A stretch of DNA of 64,000 nucleotides from Pseudomonas argentinensis (GTDB taxonomy: Bacteria; Pseudomonadota; Gammaproteobacteria; Pseudomonadales; Pseudomonadaceae), in the NCBI RefSeq assembly GCF_001839655.2, contig NZ_CP056087.1, positions 868,001-932,000 on the forward strand. Direction: 5' to 3'. The notes beneath the pieces were generated by a model. It saw only the letters and a program-made list of their open reading frames with translations, had not been told where the DNA came from and did no database searches. A program made the translations under genes and the position numbers. Shown here in pieces: positions 57,296-64,000 of this stretch. The number at the start of each line of letters is the position of its first letter. Positions within the stretch are counted from its first letter, which is position 1.

Positions 57296-58200
57296 GTGCC
57301 GGCATTCTACTCTCGGTCATTATCCCCAGTTATAACTATGCTGGCGTGTTGTCGCGTGCCGTCGACTCGGTGCTGCTTCAGGCGACCCCCGAAGTTGAAC
57401 TATGGGTGGTGGACGATGGCTCCAGCGACGACACACCGGCGGTATTCGTTAGTCTGAGTCAGCGTCATGGTGCCGCCTTCCAGGGCGTGCGCCAGGACAA
57501 CGCCGGCCCTTCTGCGGCTCGTAACAAGGGGGTGCAACTGGCGCGTGGGCGTCATGTGCTGCTGCTTGACGCCGACGACGAGCTGGCGCCCGGGGTGCTG
57601 CCAGGCCTTTGTAAACGCCTGCGCGCCCAGCCCGAGGTGGATCTGTGGCTGGCCGGGCACGTGGCTGTGCAGCCCGATGGCCGCGAGCGCGAGCATCCCG
57701 CCAGTGCCGTTCCTGCCGACGTCTTGCCGCGCTTGCGGTACTACCTGCTGGACAAGCGTATAGCCCTTAGTCACGGCGCCTGCCTGTTCCGCCGCGAGTT
57801 GCTGCTGCAGCGGCCCTATCCCGAGTTTCTGCGGCACAGCGAGGACATCCCGGTGTTTGCCTACTGCCTGAGCCAGCCTCGAGTTGCGCTCCTTGACCTG
57901 ATGCTGGCGCGCATCCACAAGCATCCCGACAGCCTGCGGCATAACGCCGAGGCGGCACGCCGCGTCGGCTTGGCCCTTGTGGACGAGGTCTTCCGTCAAC
58001 TGCCTGCCGACCTGCAAACACTTAAGCCCGCATACTGCGCCCAGCGGTGCCTGTCGCTGTTCCGTACCTGCCTGTTAGCCGGCGACCGCGACCACGCGCG
58101 TGGCTACTACCGCGAAGCGCTGCGTACGGATTGGCGGATGGCGTTGAAGTGGCCTTACGTTCGCAAGGCCATCCGTCTGTGGTTGAGCCGAACCCCATGA
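57292..58200 (+). CDS. GT2-family glycosyltransferase
   Basis: The 302-residue protein has an N-terminal GT-A fold: LSVIIPSYNYAGVLSRAVDSVL, LWVVDDGSSDDTPAV, and LLLDADDELAPG as the DXD-type metal-binding motif. The C-terminal part is helix-rich and variable. It would transfer a sugar to the LPS outer core or O-antigen linkage region; the sugar is unknown. The start overlaps the previous stop, and the stop overlaps the next start by four bases. Confidence 0.85.
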   Translation: MSAGILLSVIIPSYNYAGVLSRAVDSVLLQATPEVELWVVDDGSSDDTPAVFVSLSQRHGAAFQGVRQDNAGPSAARNKGVQLARGRHVLLLDADDELAPGVLPGLCKRLRAQPEVDLWLAGHVAVQPDGREREHPASAVPADVLPRLRYYLLDKRIALSHGACLFRRELLLQRPYPEFLRHSEDIPVFAYCLSQPRVALLDLMLARIHKHPDSLRHNAEAARRVGLALVDEVFRQLPADLQTLKPAYCAQRCLSLFRTCLLAGDRDHARGYYREALRTDWRMALKWPYVRKAIRLWLSRTP

Positions 58201-59153
58201 AGGTGTTGGTGCTCAGCAGTGCGGGGCGCGAGCCGGACCTGTCCTGTGTCCATGAACGGCTTGGACAACTAGTCGACCTCGATTTGCGCATTCTCGACAA
58301 GTCCGAGCAACGCCGCCTGCGCCGCTATCTCCACGGTCTCGACCTAGGGCGTTATGACCGCGTGCTGCTGGACCTTCACTTCAAGAACATTTGCCGCCAG
58401 ACCGCCTTTTTGCGACAAATCCCCGGACTGTTGGTCTACGAGGAAGACGCCTGCCAGAATTACCTGGCCGCATCCCGTTGGCGCGGGTGCTTCAGTCGCT
58501 TCTATCGCGCCCTCCCCAACGCCCGAATCGTGGTGACCGGCGCCAGTGTCGCCGAGCGCCTGCGCGGCGAGGGGTTCAACGTCCATTTCCTCGCCAAGGG
58601 CTACGATCCGCGCGCCGTCTACTGCGAGGCGGTTGCGCGGGATATTGAGCTGGGTTTCGTCGGGCGTACCGCCAGCGCCGCTTATGGCGGGCGCAAGGAG
58701 TTGCTGGAACGGCTGGCAGCGCAAGAGCCGCTACAGTTGCTGCGCACCGCGCCGGGCCAGCCCTATCGCGAGATGCTCAACCGCATCCGCTATTTCGTCA
58801 GCGCCGATGTCGGGCTCGGCGAGTACATGGCCAAGAACTTCGAGGCGATGGCCTGCGGCTGCGTGCTCCTCGCCTGGCGCCAGGGGCGCGAGGAGGCGGC
58901 CATCGGCCTGCAGGATGGCGTCCATCTGCTGCTGTATTCCGACCTTGACGAGTTGCGCGGGCACCTCGCCAGGTTGCGTGGCGATTCAGTGCTGGCCGAG
59001 GCGATAGCCGACCAGGGGCGTCGCTTCGTCGAGGCGCATATGAGCCATAAGCATCTGGCCGAGCAGTTGTTCGGCGTGTTGCAGCAGACCTGGCCCGAGG
59101 TAGGCAAAACCTCCGTCTGGCAGGCTTTGCGCGCGCGCTTCAATTTCCTTTGA
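58197..59153 (+). CDS. CgeB-like / GT-B glycosyltransferase
   Basis: The 318-residue protein has MKVLVLSSAGREPDLSCVHERLGQLVDLDLRIL at the start. The C-terminal half has GFVGRTASAAYGGRKELLERL and GEYMAKNFEAMACGCVLLAWRQG, a pattern like the CgeB/GT1-type C-terminal domain that binds nucleotide-sugar. It lacks the GT2 VDDGS motif of its neighbours, so it is a GT-B enzyme. Donor and acceptor are unknown. It is in the same overlapping gene run. Confidence 0.78.
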   Translation: MKVLVLSSAGREPDLSCVHERLGQLVDLDLRILDKSEQRRLRRYLHGLDLGRYDRVLLDLHFKNICRQTAFLRQIPGLLVYEEDACQNYLAASRWRGCFSRFYRALPNARIVVTGASVAERLRGEGFNVHFLAKGYDPRAVYCEAVARDIELGFVGRTASAAYGGRKELLERLAAQEPLQLLRTAPGQPYREMLNRIRYFVSADVGLGEYMAKNFEAMACGCVLLAWRQGREEAAIGLQDGVHLLLYSDLDELRGHLARLRGDSVLAEAIADQGRRFVEAHMSHKHLAEQLFGVLQQTWPEVGKTSVWQALRARFNFL

Positions 59154-59162
59154 GTGGCCACA

Positions 59163-60041
59163 ATGACGTCCATGAGTGATTCCTCGCAGCCGCTGGTCAG
59201 CGTGATCATCGCCTCCTACAACCATGCGCCCTATATCGAGGCGAGTATCGAGAGCGTGCTGCAGCAGAGCTATCCGAACATAGAACTGTTGGTAGTGGAT
59301 GACGGCTCTCGCGACGACAGCGTGGCGCGCATCCAGGCGCTGCAGAAGCTGCATGGCTTCGACTTTCGTGTGCAGATCAACAAGGGCCTTTCGCGCACCT
59401 TGAACGAGACCATCGAGCGAGCCAGGGGCAGCCTGATTGCCCCCTTCGGCTCCGACGACATCATGCTCCCTGAGCGTATAGCCACCCAGGTGGCCTACAT
59501 GTCCGGCAAGCCCGAAGTGGGAATTTGCGCAGGCGCTATCCAGATCATCGACACCGACGGAAAGCCCAGCGCTAAGCCGCGCGCGCTGCCGTTGCGGCGG
59601 CTGGATTTCGAAGATGTGTTTATGGACCGCAAGCCGGGCGCGCCGGCTCCCACCTTGCTATTTCGCCGCGAGGCGCTGGAGCGGGTCGGCGGCTTCGAGC
59701 CCGATGTACGTCTCGAGGATCTGATGATCGAGCTGAAGATCACCCATGCCGGCTATTTCATCGACATTCTCGACGAGCCCCTGGCGCTCTATCGGGTACA
59801 CGATAGCAACACCTACAAGAATTACCGCTTCATGGTCGATAACGTGCTGAAGACCTATGCCCGTTTCAGCGGCCACCCGGCCTACCCTCAGGTCTGCGCA
59901 CGTTTTCGCAGCTCGATGCTGCTCAAGTGCGCGCGCAGCGATCGCGCTCTGGCTTGGGCCCTATTACGCGAGATTCCGCCGCGCTTCTGGCGCTGGAAAA
60001 CGTTACGTGGCCTGGCGCGGATGCTCCATGGACGCGGCTGA
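59163..60041 (+). CDS. GT2-family glycosyltransferase
   Basis: The 292-residue protein has the GT-A core LVSVIIASYNHAPYIEASIESVLQQS, LLVVDDGSRDDSV and a metal-binding FGSDDIMLPERI, where Ser replaces the first Asp of the DXD type. Downstream LEDLMIELKITHAGYFIDIL gives the substrate region. The start at 59163 is chosen; alternatives are a GTG at 59154 and a second ATG at 59172, and no strong ribosome binding site decides. The next gene overlaps its end by 14 bases. Confidence 0.84.
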   Translation: MTSMSDSSQPLVSVIIASYNHAPYIEASIESVLQQSYPNIELLVVDDGSRDDSVARIQALQKLHGFDFRVQINKGLSRTLNETIERARGSLIAPFGSDDIMLPERIATQVAYMSGKPEVGICAGAIQIIDTDGKPSAKPRALPLRRLDFEDVFMDRKPGAPAPTLLFRREALERVGGFEPDVRLEDLMIELKITHAGYFIDILDEPLALYRVHDSNTYKNYRFMVDNVLKTYARFSGHPAYPQVCARFRSSMLLKCARSDRALAWALLREIPPRFWRWKTLRGLARMLHGRG

Positions 60042-61035
60042 CAGGGGGCAGAGAAGGGCACCGAAGGTTTCGGTGGTCATTCCAAGCTACAACTACGCGT
60101 GCTTCTTGGGGCAGGCAATTGCCAGTCTGCAGGCGCAATCTTGGGCGGACTGGGAGGCGATAATCGTCGACGACGGCTCGACGGACGATACGGAAAGAGT
60201 CGCGGCGCAACTACTGGGCGAGGACTCGAGGATCGTCTACGTTCGCCAGCCGAACGGTGGCACATCTGCGGCAAAAAATACCGGAATCCGCCATGCCAGT
60301 GGCGAGTACCTGATGTTCCTCGACGCCGACGATCTGCTCACGACGAATAAGCTGGCAGCTCATATCGGGCATTTCCAGAACAACCCTCATATCGATATTT
60401 CATACTCACGTTTTCGCTATTTCCTGGATGGCCACGAGAGCTGTCTGTTTACCAAGCTCGATCTCTCCTCCGAGCAGGAGTGGGCAGTGGCGATTGATGG
60501 CCGACACGATGTCGCGCTTCCGGTGTTCCTTAGGGGCAACAACATGGCCATTCACGCAGCAATGGTGCGCAAGTCCATGATCGACCGGGTGGGCGACTTC
60601 GACACCGAGATGCGTGCGCTTGAGGATTGGGATTACTGGTTGCGCTGCATCCTGCGTGGCGCCCACTTGGCATTTTTGGATAATCCGCAGGTGTTAGCGC
60701 TGACCCGGGTACATAAAAACAGCGCCACCCAGACGCTGGATTTTTCCGACTACAAACTTAGGGTTTACGAAAAGGTTCGCCAGGAGGCGCTGGGGTTGCG
60801 CGGGGAAGGCGAGGAGCGCTTACAGGCGCTGCTAGATAAGGAGCTGCAACGGCTGGAGCGGCGGGAGCGAAAGCGCCTGCTCAAAACTCAGCGCAGAGCT
60901 CTGCAGGCGCGCATCCGCGGCGCTGGGCTGCTGGATTTTCGTGAGTTGTCGCTTATCGCCGAACAGTACGGCCGAATTAATTGCCTCGCGGTGTATCTGC
61001 GGGTGTTGCTCAAGTCCTTGTCCGAATGGCGGTGA
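60028..61035 (+). CDS. GT2-family glycosyltransferase
   Basis: The 335-residue protein has KVSVVIPSYNYACFLGQAIASLQ, AIIVDDGSTDDTERVA and LMFLDADDLLTTNKL, then MRALEDWDYWLRCILRG, the ED-type catalytic block. The C-terminal part contains a long basic coiled-coil (KELQRLERRERKRLLKTQRR) that may bind membranes or partners. The start at 60028 overlaps the previous gene. The sugar added is unknown. Confidence 0.85.
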   Translation: MDAADRGQRRAPKVSVVIPSYNYACFLGQAIASLQAQSWADWEAIIVDDGSTDDTERVAAQLLGEDSRIVYVRQPNGGTSAAKNTGIRHASGEYLMFLDADDLLTTNKLAAHIGHFQNNPHIDISYSRFRYFLDGHESCLFTKLDLSSEQEWAVAIDGRHDVALPVFLRGNNMAIHAAMVRKSMIDRVGDFDTEMRALEDWDYWLRCILRGAHLAFLDNPQVLALTRVHKNSATQTLDFSDYKLRVYEKVRQEALGLRGEGEERLQALLDKELQRLERRERKRLLKTQRRALQARIRGAGLLDFRELSLIAEQYGRINCLAVYLRVLLKSLSEWR

Positions 61036-61047
61036 TGTTTGTTTTTC

Positions 61048-62223
61048 ATGAGTAGAGAGCGTCTGGGCAACAGGCTTGCCTGGCTGACCGTCCTCGGTCT
61101 GGCTTGCTTCCTGTGCGGGCCATGGCTGTTACCCAGCAATTCCTATTACCACCGGCTGATCATCCTGTTGCTCTGGGGGCCAGCGTTTGTTCATTTTCTT
61201 GTCCTGAGAAAACAGTACCCGCCAGTCCCCGGGACGTTCGTCTGGCTGTATCTGGCGCTGTCCCTCTGGTACTGGCTCGTCGTGGCGCTGACGCTCGAAG
61301 GGCAGGATGACCTTCGCGAACTCAAGTTGCCTTTCTATATCGCTTTTAGCTTGCTGGGCGTTATGGTCTGCGCCTTGCACCTGAAGGCACGCTTTGCCGA
61401 CTTCCTGCTGCTGTGCGGCCTGCTCGGAGGGCTAGGGGCTGGCTGGTCATGGATCGACTTCTACTGGGTTGAGGGCCATCGCTATGGCGAGCGGGTGGTG
61501 TCGATGGGGCTGTGGCGGGTCATTATTCCAGCGGCACAAGCCTGCGGCGCACTGGTGATCCTGACCGCCATGCTGGGGCTGACGGGTAAGCGCAAGCCGT
61601 GGGAGCTTTGCGCGGTCCTGCTGGCCTTGTCCTGCTATGGTTTGTTCTTGTATTTCAACCAGAGTCGCTGGGTCTGGCTGTGTCTGGCGATGGCCTTCGT
61701 CGGCGGCAGTATTCTCTCTCGCCATCGCGCCTTGTATGTGATGGCCCTGGTCTCTATCGCGCTGCTGGTTATCGTGCTCTTGCTCAAACCCTCGTTCCTG
61801 TTAAACCGGGGTTTGTCGTACCGACCCGAGCTATGGTCGGAAGGGTTCAATCTGCTGCTCTCGAACTGGGAGCATGGCTTGGGCTTCGAGGAGTACTGGG
61901 TCAAGGCCGCTACGCTTAACTTCAGCTCCCGCCATCCGCACAACATGTTCCTCGACGTTGGTATCCGTTTCGGGCTGCCGGGCTTGCTGCTGTGGGCGGG
62001 GCTCTGGCTATGGGCCGGATGGCGAGCGTTCAGAGCGCGTCACACCGCCCATGGCGGTGCGCTCGTCACCCTTTGGTTATACTCGGGTCTGGTGGTGCTA
62101 ACGGACGGTACGGCACCTTGGGTGAAGCCTGAGCCGATCTGGTTCGTGACGTGGTTGCCTATCGCGTTGGCGCTGGCGAGCAATCTGCGGGCCAGCTCTG
62201 CCGAGCAGTCTCCGGCGCCCTAG
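61048..62223 (+). CDS. waaL: O-antigen ligase WaaL (Wzy/WaaL family)
   Basis: This polytopic membrane protein (391 residues, about ten to twelve hydrophobic segments) attaches O-antigen to lipid A-core in the periplasm. The large periplasmic loop has the ligase pattern: RPELWSEGFNLLLSNWEHGLG followed by SSRHPHNMFLDVGIRFGLPGLLLWAGL, where the HPHNMFLD His is the typical one. In P. aeruginosa waaL also lies next to the kinase-like gene and msbA. A start at 61048 is chosen, as the ORF upstream adds only three residues and no strong ribosome binding site is visible. Confidence 0.85.
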   Translation: MSRERLGNRLAWLTVLGLACFLCGPWLLPSNSYYHRLIILLLWGPAFVHFLVLRKQYPPVPGTFVWLYLALSLWYWLVVALTLEGQDDLRELKLPFYIAFSLLGVMVCALHLKARFADFLLLCGLLGGLGAGWSWIDFYWVEGHRYGERVVSMGLWRVIIPAAQACGALVILTAMLGLTGKRKPWELCAVLLALSCYGLFLYFNQSRWVWLCLAMAFVGGSILSRHRALYVMALVSIALLVIVLLLKPSFLLNRGLSYRPELWSEGFNLLLSNWEHGLGFEEYWVKAATLNFSSRHPHNMFLDVGIRFGLPGLLLWAGLWLWAGWRAFRARHTAHGGALVTLWLYSGLVVLTDGTAPWVKPEPIWFVTWLPIALALASNLRASSAEQSPAP

Positions 62224-62228
62224 CGCCA

Positions 62229-62849
62229 TTAGCGTGTGGCGTCGGCCACGAGCTGTTGCTCGTATGCCTGCAGCAGGAGCTGCCAGGGAAAGTCTTCGAT
62301 GTGGTTGCGCCTCAGGTAGCCTCTGAGGTGTTCCAGGTTGCGTCGCGCCAACCGGCTGCTCAGCGGCCCGCGCTTGAAGCGCATGTCCAGGAAGTCGATC
62401 AGGCCGAAGCCGCCTTCGGGCAGTTGCAGGATATTGCCCAAGTGCAGCGAGCGGAAGTAGATGCCCCGCCGGTGTAAACGGTAGATGAATTGGGCCAGGG
62501 CCGGTAGCAGGGCGTCGAACTCCTTGCGTTGCTCGCGGTACAGCTGGTCCAGCGAACGCCCAGTCAAGGGCGAATAGAGGCAGGCGCTGATCGCGTGGTC
62601 GCGATCGAGCCACAGGCATTCGCTGATCTTGGGGGTTGCGATCTGGCACCCGCCCAATCGCTCGGCGTTGCTGGCGAAGCGCTGCGCAGCAGGGCGTAGG
62701 CGAGCAAACCACAGGCGACGGCGCGGCCGGAAGATCTTCAGCAGGCGCCCATCCGGCTGGCGCAGTACCTTGGGGCCCCGACCGTCCTGCTCTAGCACCG
62801 CGCCCTGCTCGAGCCACTGCTGTAATTCGTTCGCTGGTATAATCCGCAT
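62229..62849 (-). CDS. LPS-cluster kinase-fold protein (PA4998-type)
   Basis: The 206-residue protein shows LKIFRPRRRLWFARLRP in the N-terminal lobe and YFRSLHLGNILQLPEGGFGLIDFLDMRFK, a catalytic-loop and metal-binding segment where Ser stands in the HRD Asp position. It is likely an atypical or inactive kinase related to WaaP/InaA proteins, with role in LPS core not known. The start at 62849 is family-like (MRIIPANELQQWLEQ). It faces the second msbA copy divergently with only 30 bases between them. Confidence 0.8.
   Translation of the reverse strand: MRIIPANELQQWLEQGAVLEQDGRGPKVLRQPDGRLLKIFRPRRRLWFARLRPAAQRFASNAERLGGCQIATPKISECLWLDRDHAISACLYSPLTGRSLDQLYREQRKEFDALLPALAQFIYRLHRRGIYFRSLHLGNILQLPEGGFGLIDFLDMRFKRGPLSSRLARRNLEHLRGYLRRNHIEDFPWQLLLQAYEQQLVADATR
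62838..62843 (+). promoter_or_regulatory. Candidate -10 box for the second msbA copy
   Basis: A perfect TATAAT stands 37 bases before the GTG at 62880 and lies inside the first codons of the divergent kinase-like gene. No clear -35 is seen at the expected distance. Confidence 0.4.
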
Positions 62850-62879
62850 CAACTTTCTCTGAATATTTTGGGATCGAGA

Positions 62880-64000
62880 GTGGCCAATTCTAACCGGCAA
62901 TCGGATCTTCGCATCTATCTGCGGTTGCTGCGGTTGCTGCGGTTGCTGCGGTTGCTGCGGTTGCTGCGGTATGTCAGGCCGTATATGGGTGTTTTCCTGT
63001 TCAGTATTATGGGTTTTTTGATCTTCGCTGCGACCCAGCCGATGCTGGGCGACATCCTCAAGTACTTCGTCTACGGCCTATCGAATCCCGGGGCTAGCTT
63101 TTTCGCTGGCGTCTCTTATCTGTCGGAGATTCCCTTTCTCGTCCACCTGAAACTGCTGCAAACGGTGCCGCTGCTAATCGTGTTGATCGCACTATGGCAA
63201 GGCATTGGCTCGTATTTAGGTAATTATTTCCTGGCCAAGGTTTCGCTGGGGTTGGTGCATGATCTGCGCGTGGCGCTGTTCGGCAAGCTCCTCGTTCTGC
63301 CCAATCGATATTTCGACAATCACAATTCCGGGCACCTGATTTCGCGTATCACCGTAACCATGGTCACCGGTGCGGCCACTGATGCGATCAAGGTAGTGAT
63401 TCGTGAAGGTATGACGGTGGTAGATCTAGGTAGCTATGGGCGACGTGACTCATGTCGCATCCGAGACCATTCAGGGATACCGCGTCGTGCTTAGTTTTGG
63501 TGGCGAGCCTTACGAGTTGGAGCGTTTTTGGTCTGCCTCCAACGACAACACCCTCAAACAGTTACGTATGACCAAGACAGGAGCCGTCTATACGCCAATG
63601 CTGCAATTGGTAATCTTTAGCTCCATGGCGATACTCATGTTCCTGTTCATGCGCGGCGATGCTTCTGCGGGCGACCTGGTGGCCTATATCACTCTGGCCG
63701 GTTTGTTGCCTAAGCCTATTCGTCAGTTATCCGAGGTGAGCTCTACCATACAAAAGGGGTTGGCTGGTGCCGAGGGTATCTTTCAACAGCTCGATGAGAT
63801 GCCGGAGGTTGATCGCGGAATGCAGGAACGCGAGCGCGTCAGAGGGCGTCTGGAGGTGCGCGACTTGAGTTTCAGCTATCCGGGGTCGGAAAAGCCGGTA
63901 CTGCTATACGTCTCGTTCATCGCCGAGCCAGGGCAGATCGTAGCGCTGGTCGGCCGTTCCGGTGGTAGCAAATCGACCCTGGCGAATCTGATTCCGCGTT
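62880..64000 (+). pseudogene. msbA: msbA lipid A exporter copy 2, degenerate (runs off window)
   Basis: From a GTG at 62880 (VANSNRQSDLRIYLRLL) the protein is MsbA-like through LPNRYFDNHNSGHLISRIT and GAATDAIKVVIREGMTVV. The frame then breaks near 63423: about 45 codons are replaced by 13 bases (net loss 122), and MsbA sequence resumes in another frame at 63436 (MGDVTHVASETIQGYRVV) to the window end. Walker A reads GRSGGSKST in place of GRSGSGKST. The N terminus has a fivefold 9-bp repeat. This copy occupies the P. aeruginosa msbA position next to waaL, and is not expected to work. Confidence 0.85.
62921..62965 (+). repeat. Fivefold 9-bp tandem repeat in msbA copy 2
   Basis: GCGGTTGCT is repeated five times in perfect tandem, adding Leu-Arg-Leu triplets (RLLRLLRLLRLL) before the first membrane helix. 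Copy 1 has one such segment (MRLLSYM). The change keeps the frame and looks like slippage in a decaying gene. Confidence 0.92.

Noticed and set aside
62921..62965. 9-bp tandem repeats considered as a CRISPR-like array
   Set aside because: There are no spacers; units abut directly and are in frame in an msbA-like gene.

Overview
The window reads as chromosomal DNA of a Pseudomonas-type gammaproteobacterium (Pseudomonas sensu lato). It is GC-rich and dense with 4-base stop/start overlaps. Its gene blocks match well-known Pseudomonas neighbourhoods: ubiE-ubiJ-ubiB-hisI-hisE-tatABC, pqqFABCDE-pqqH, yheS/mscS-like/hemB/ppk1, dipA-aceF-aceE-glnE, and waaF-waaC-waaG-waaP with LPS kinases, waaL and msbA. 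Family and ortholog statements come from motif reading and remembered gene orders; no search was run.

Layout. 1-1.7 kb: the end of a VOC/glyoxalase-fold protein, a membrane acyltransferase and a cluster of REP-like palindromes. 1.7-7.7 kb (minus strand): one tight run for ubiquinone synthesis, two histidine-pathway enzymes, the Tat translocase and RsmE. 7.9-10.4 kb: a PHA-system protein and three small lipoprotein genes of more AT-rich composition. 10.4-18 kb (minus): the pyrroloquinoline quinone cluster, including the 23-residue precursor gene pqqA and an inter-gene hairpin. 18.5-31.8 kb: periplasmic carbonic anhydrase, an ABC-F ATPase, a small MscS-like channel, a LysE exporter, ElbB, DedA, HemB, Ppk1, an acyl-CoA dehydrogenase and RlmJ. 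31.8-45 kb: c-di-GMP proteins (HD-GYP and DipA), MsrA, the E1/E2 subunits of pyruvate dehydrogenase and GlnE. 45 kb to the end: LPS core assembly, with heptosyltransferases, WaaG, WaaP, three more kinase-fold proteins, a carbamoyltransferase, five outer-core glycosyltransferases, the O-antigen ligase, another kinase-like protein and two damaged msbA copies.

Most notable. (1) A 298-bp element with perfect 21-bp terminal inverted repeats and nested internal inverted repeats lies at 23700-23997. A 55-bp internally deleted relative at 31798-31852 supplies the stop codon of the HD-GYP gene. (2) Two msbA-like genes flank the outer-core cassette and neither reads through intact. The first has a single-base frameshift at a short C run. 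The second, in the position expected from P. aeruginosa, has a 122-nt net internal loss, a damaged Walker A motif and a 9-bp tandem expansion. (3) A 15-bp palindrome resembling a HexR operator lies upstream of aceE. (4) A perfect 12-bp-stem hairpin lies between waaG and waaP. (5) A hexanucleotide tract encodes Gly-Glu repeats in pqqH.

The genes work together mainly as housekeeping modules. Ubiquinone and PQQ serve respiratory and periplasmic dehydrogenases, Tat exports folded cofactor proteins, and AceEF feeds the TCA cycle. The final 19 kb build, phosphorylate, decorate and export the LPS core before O-antigen ligation.
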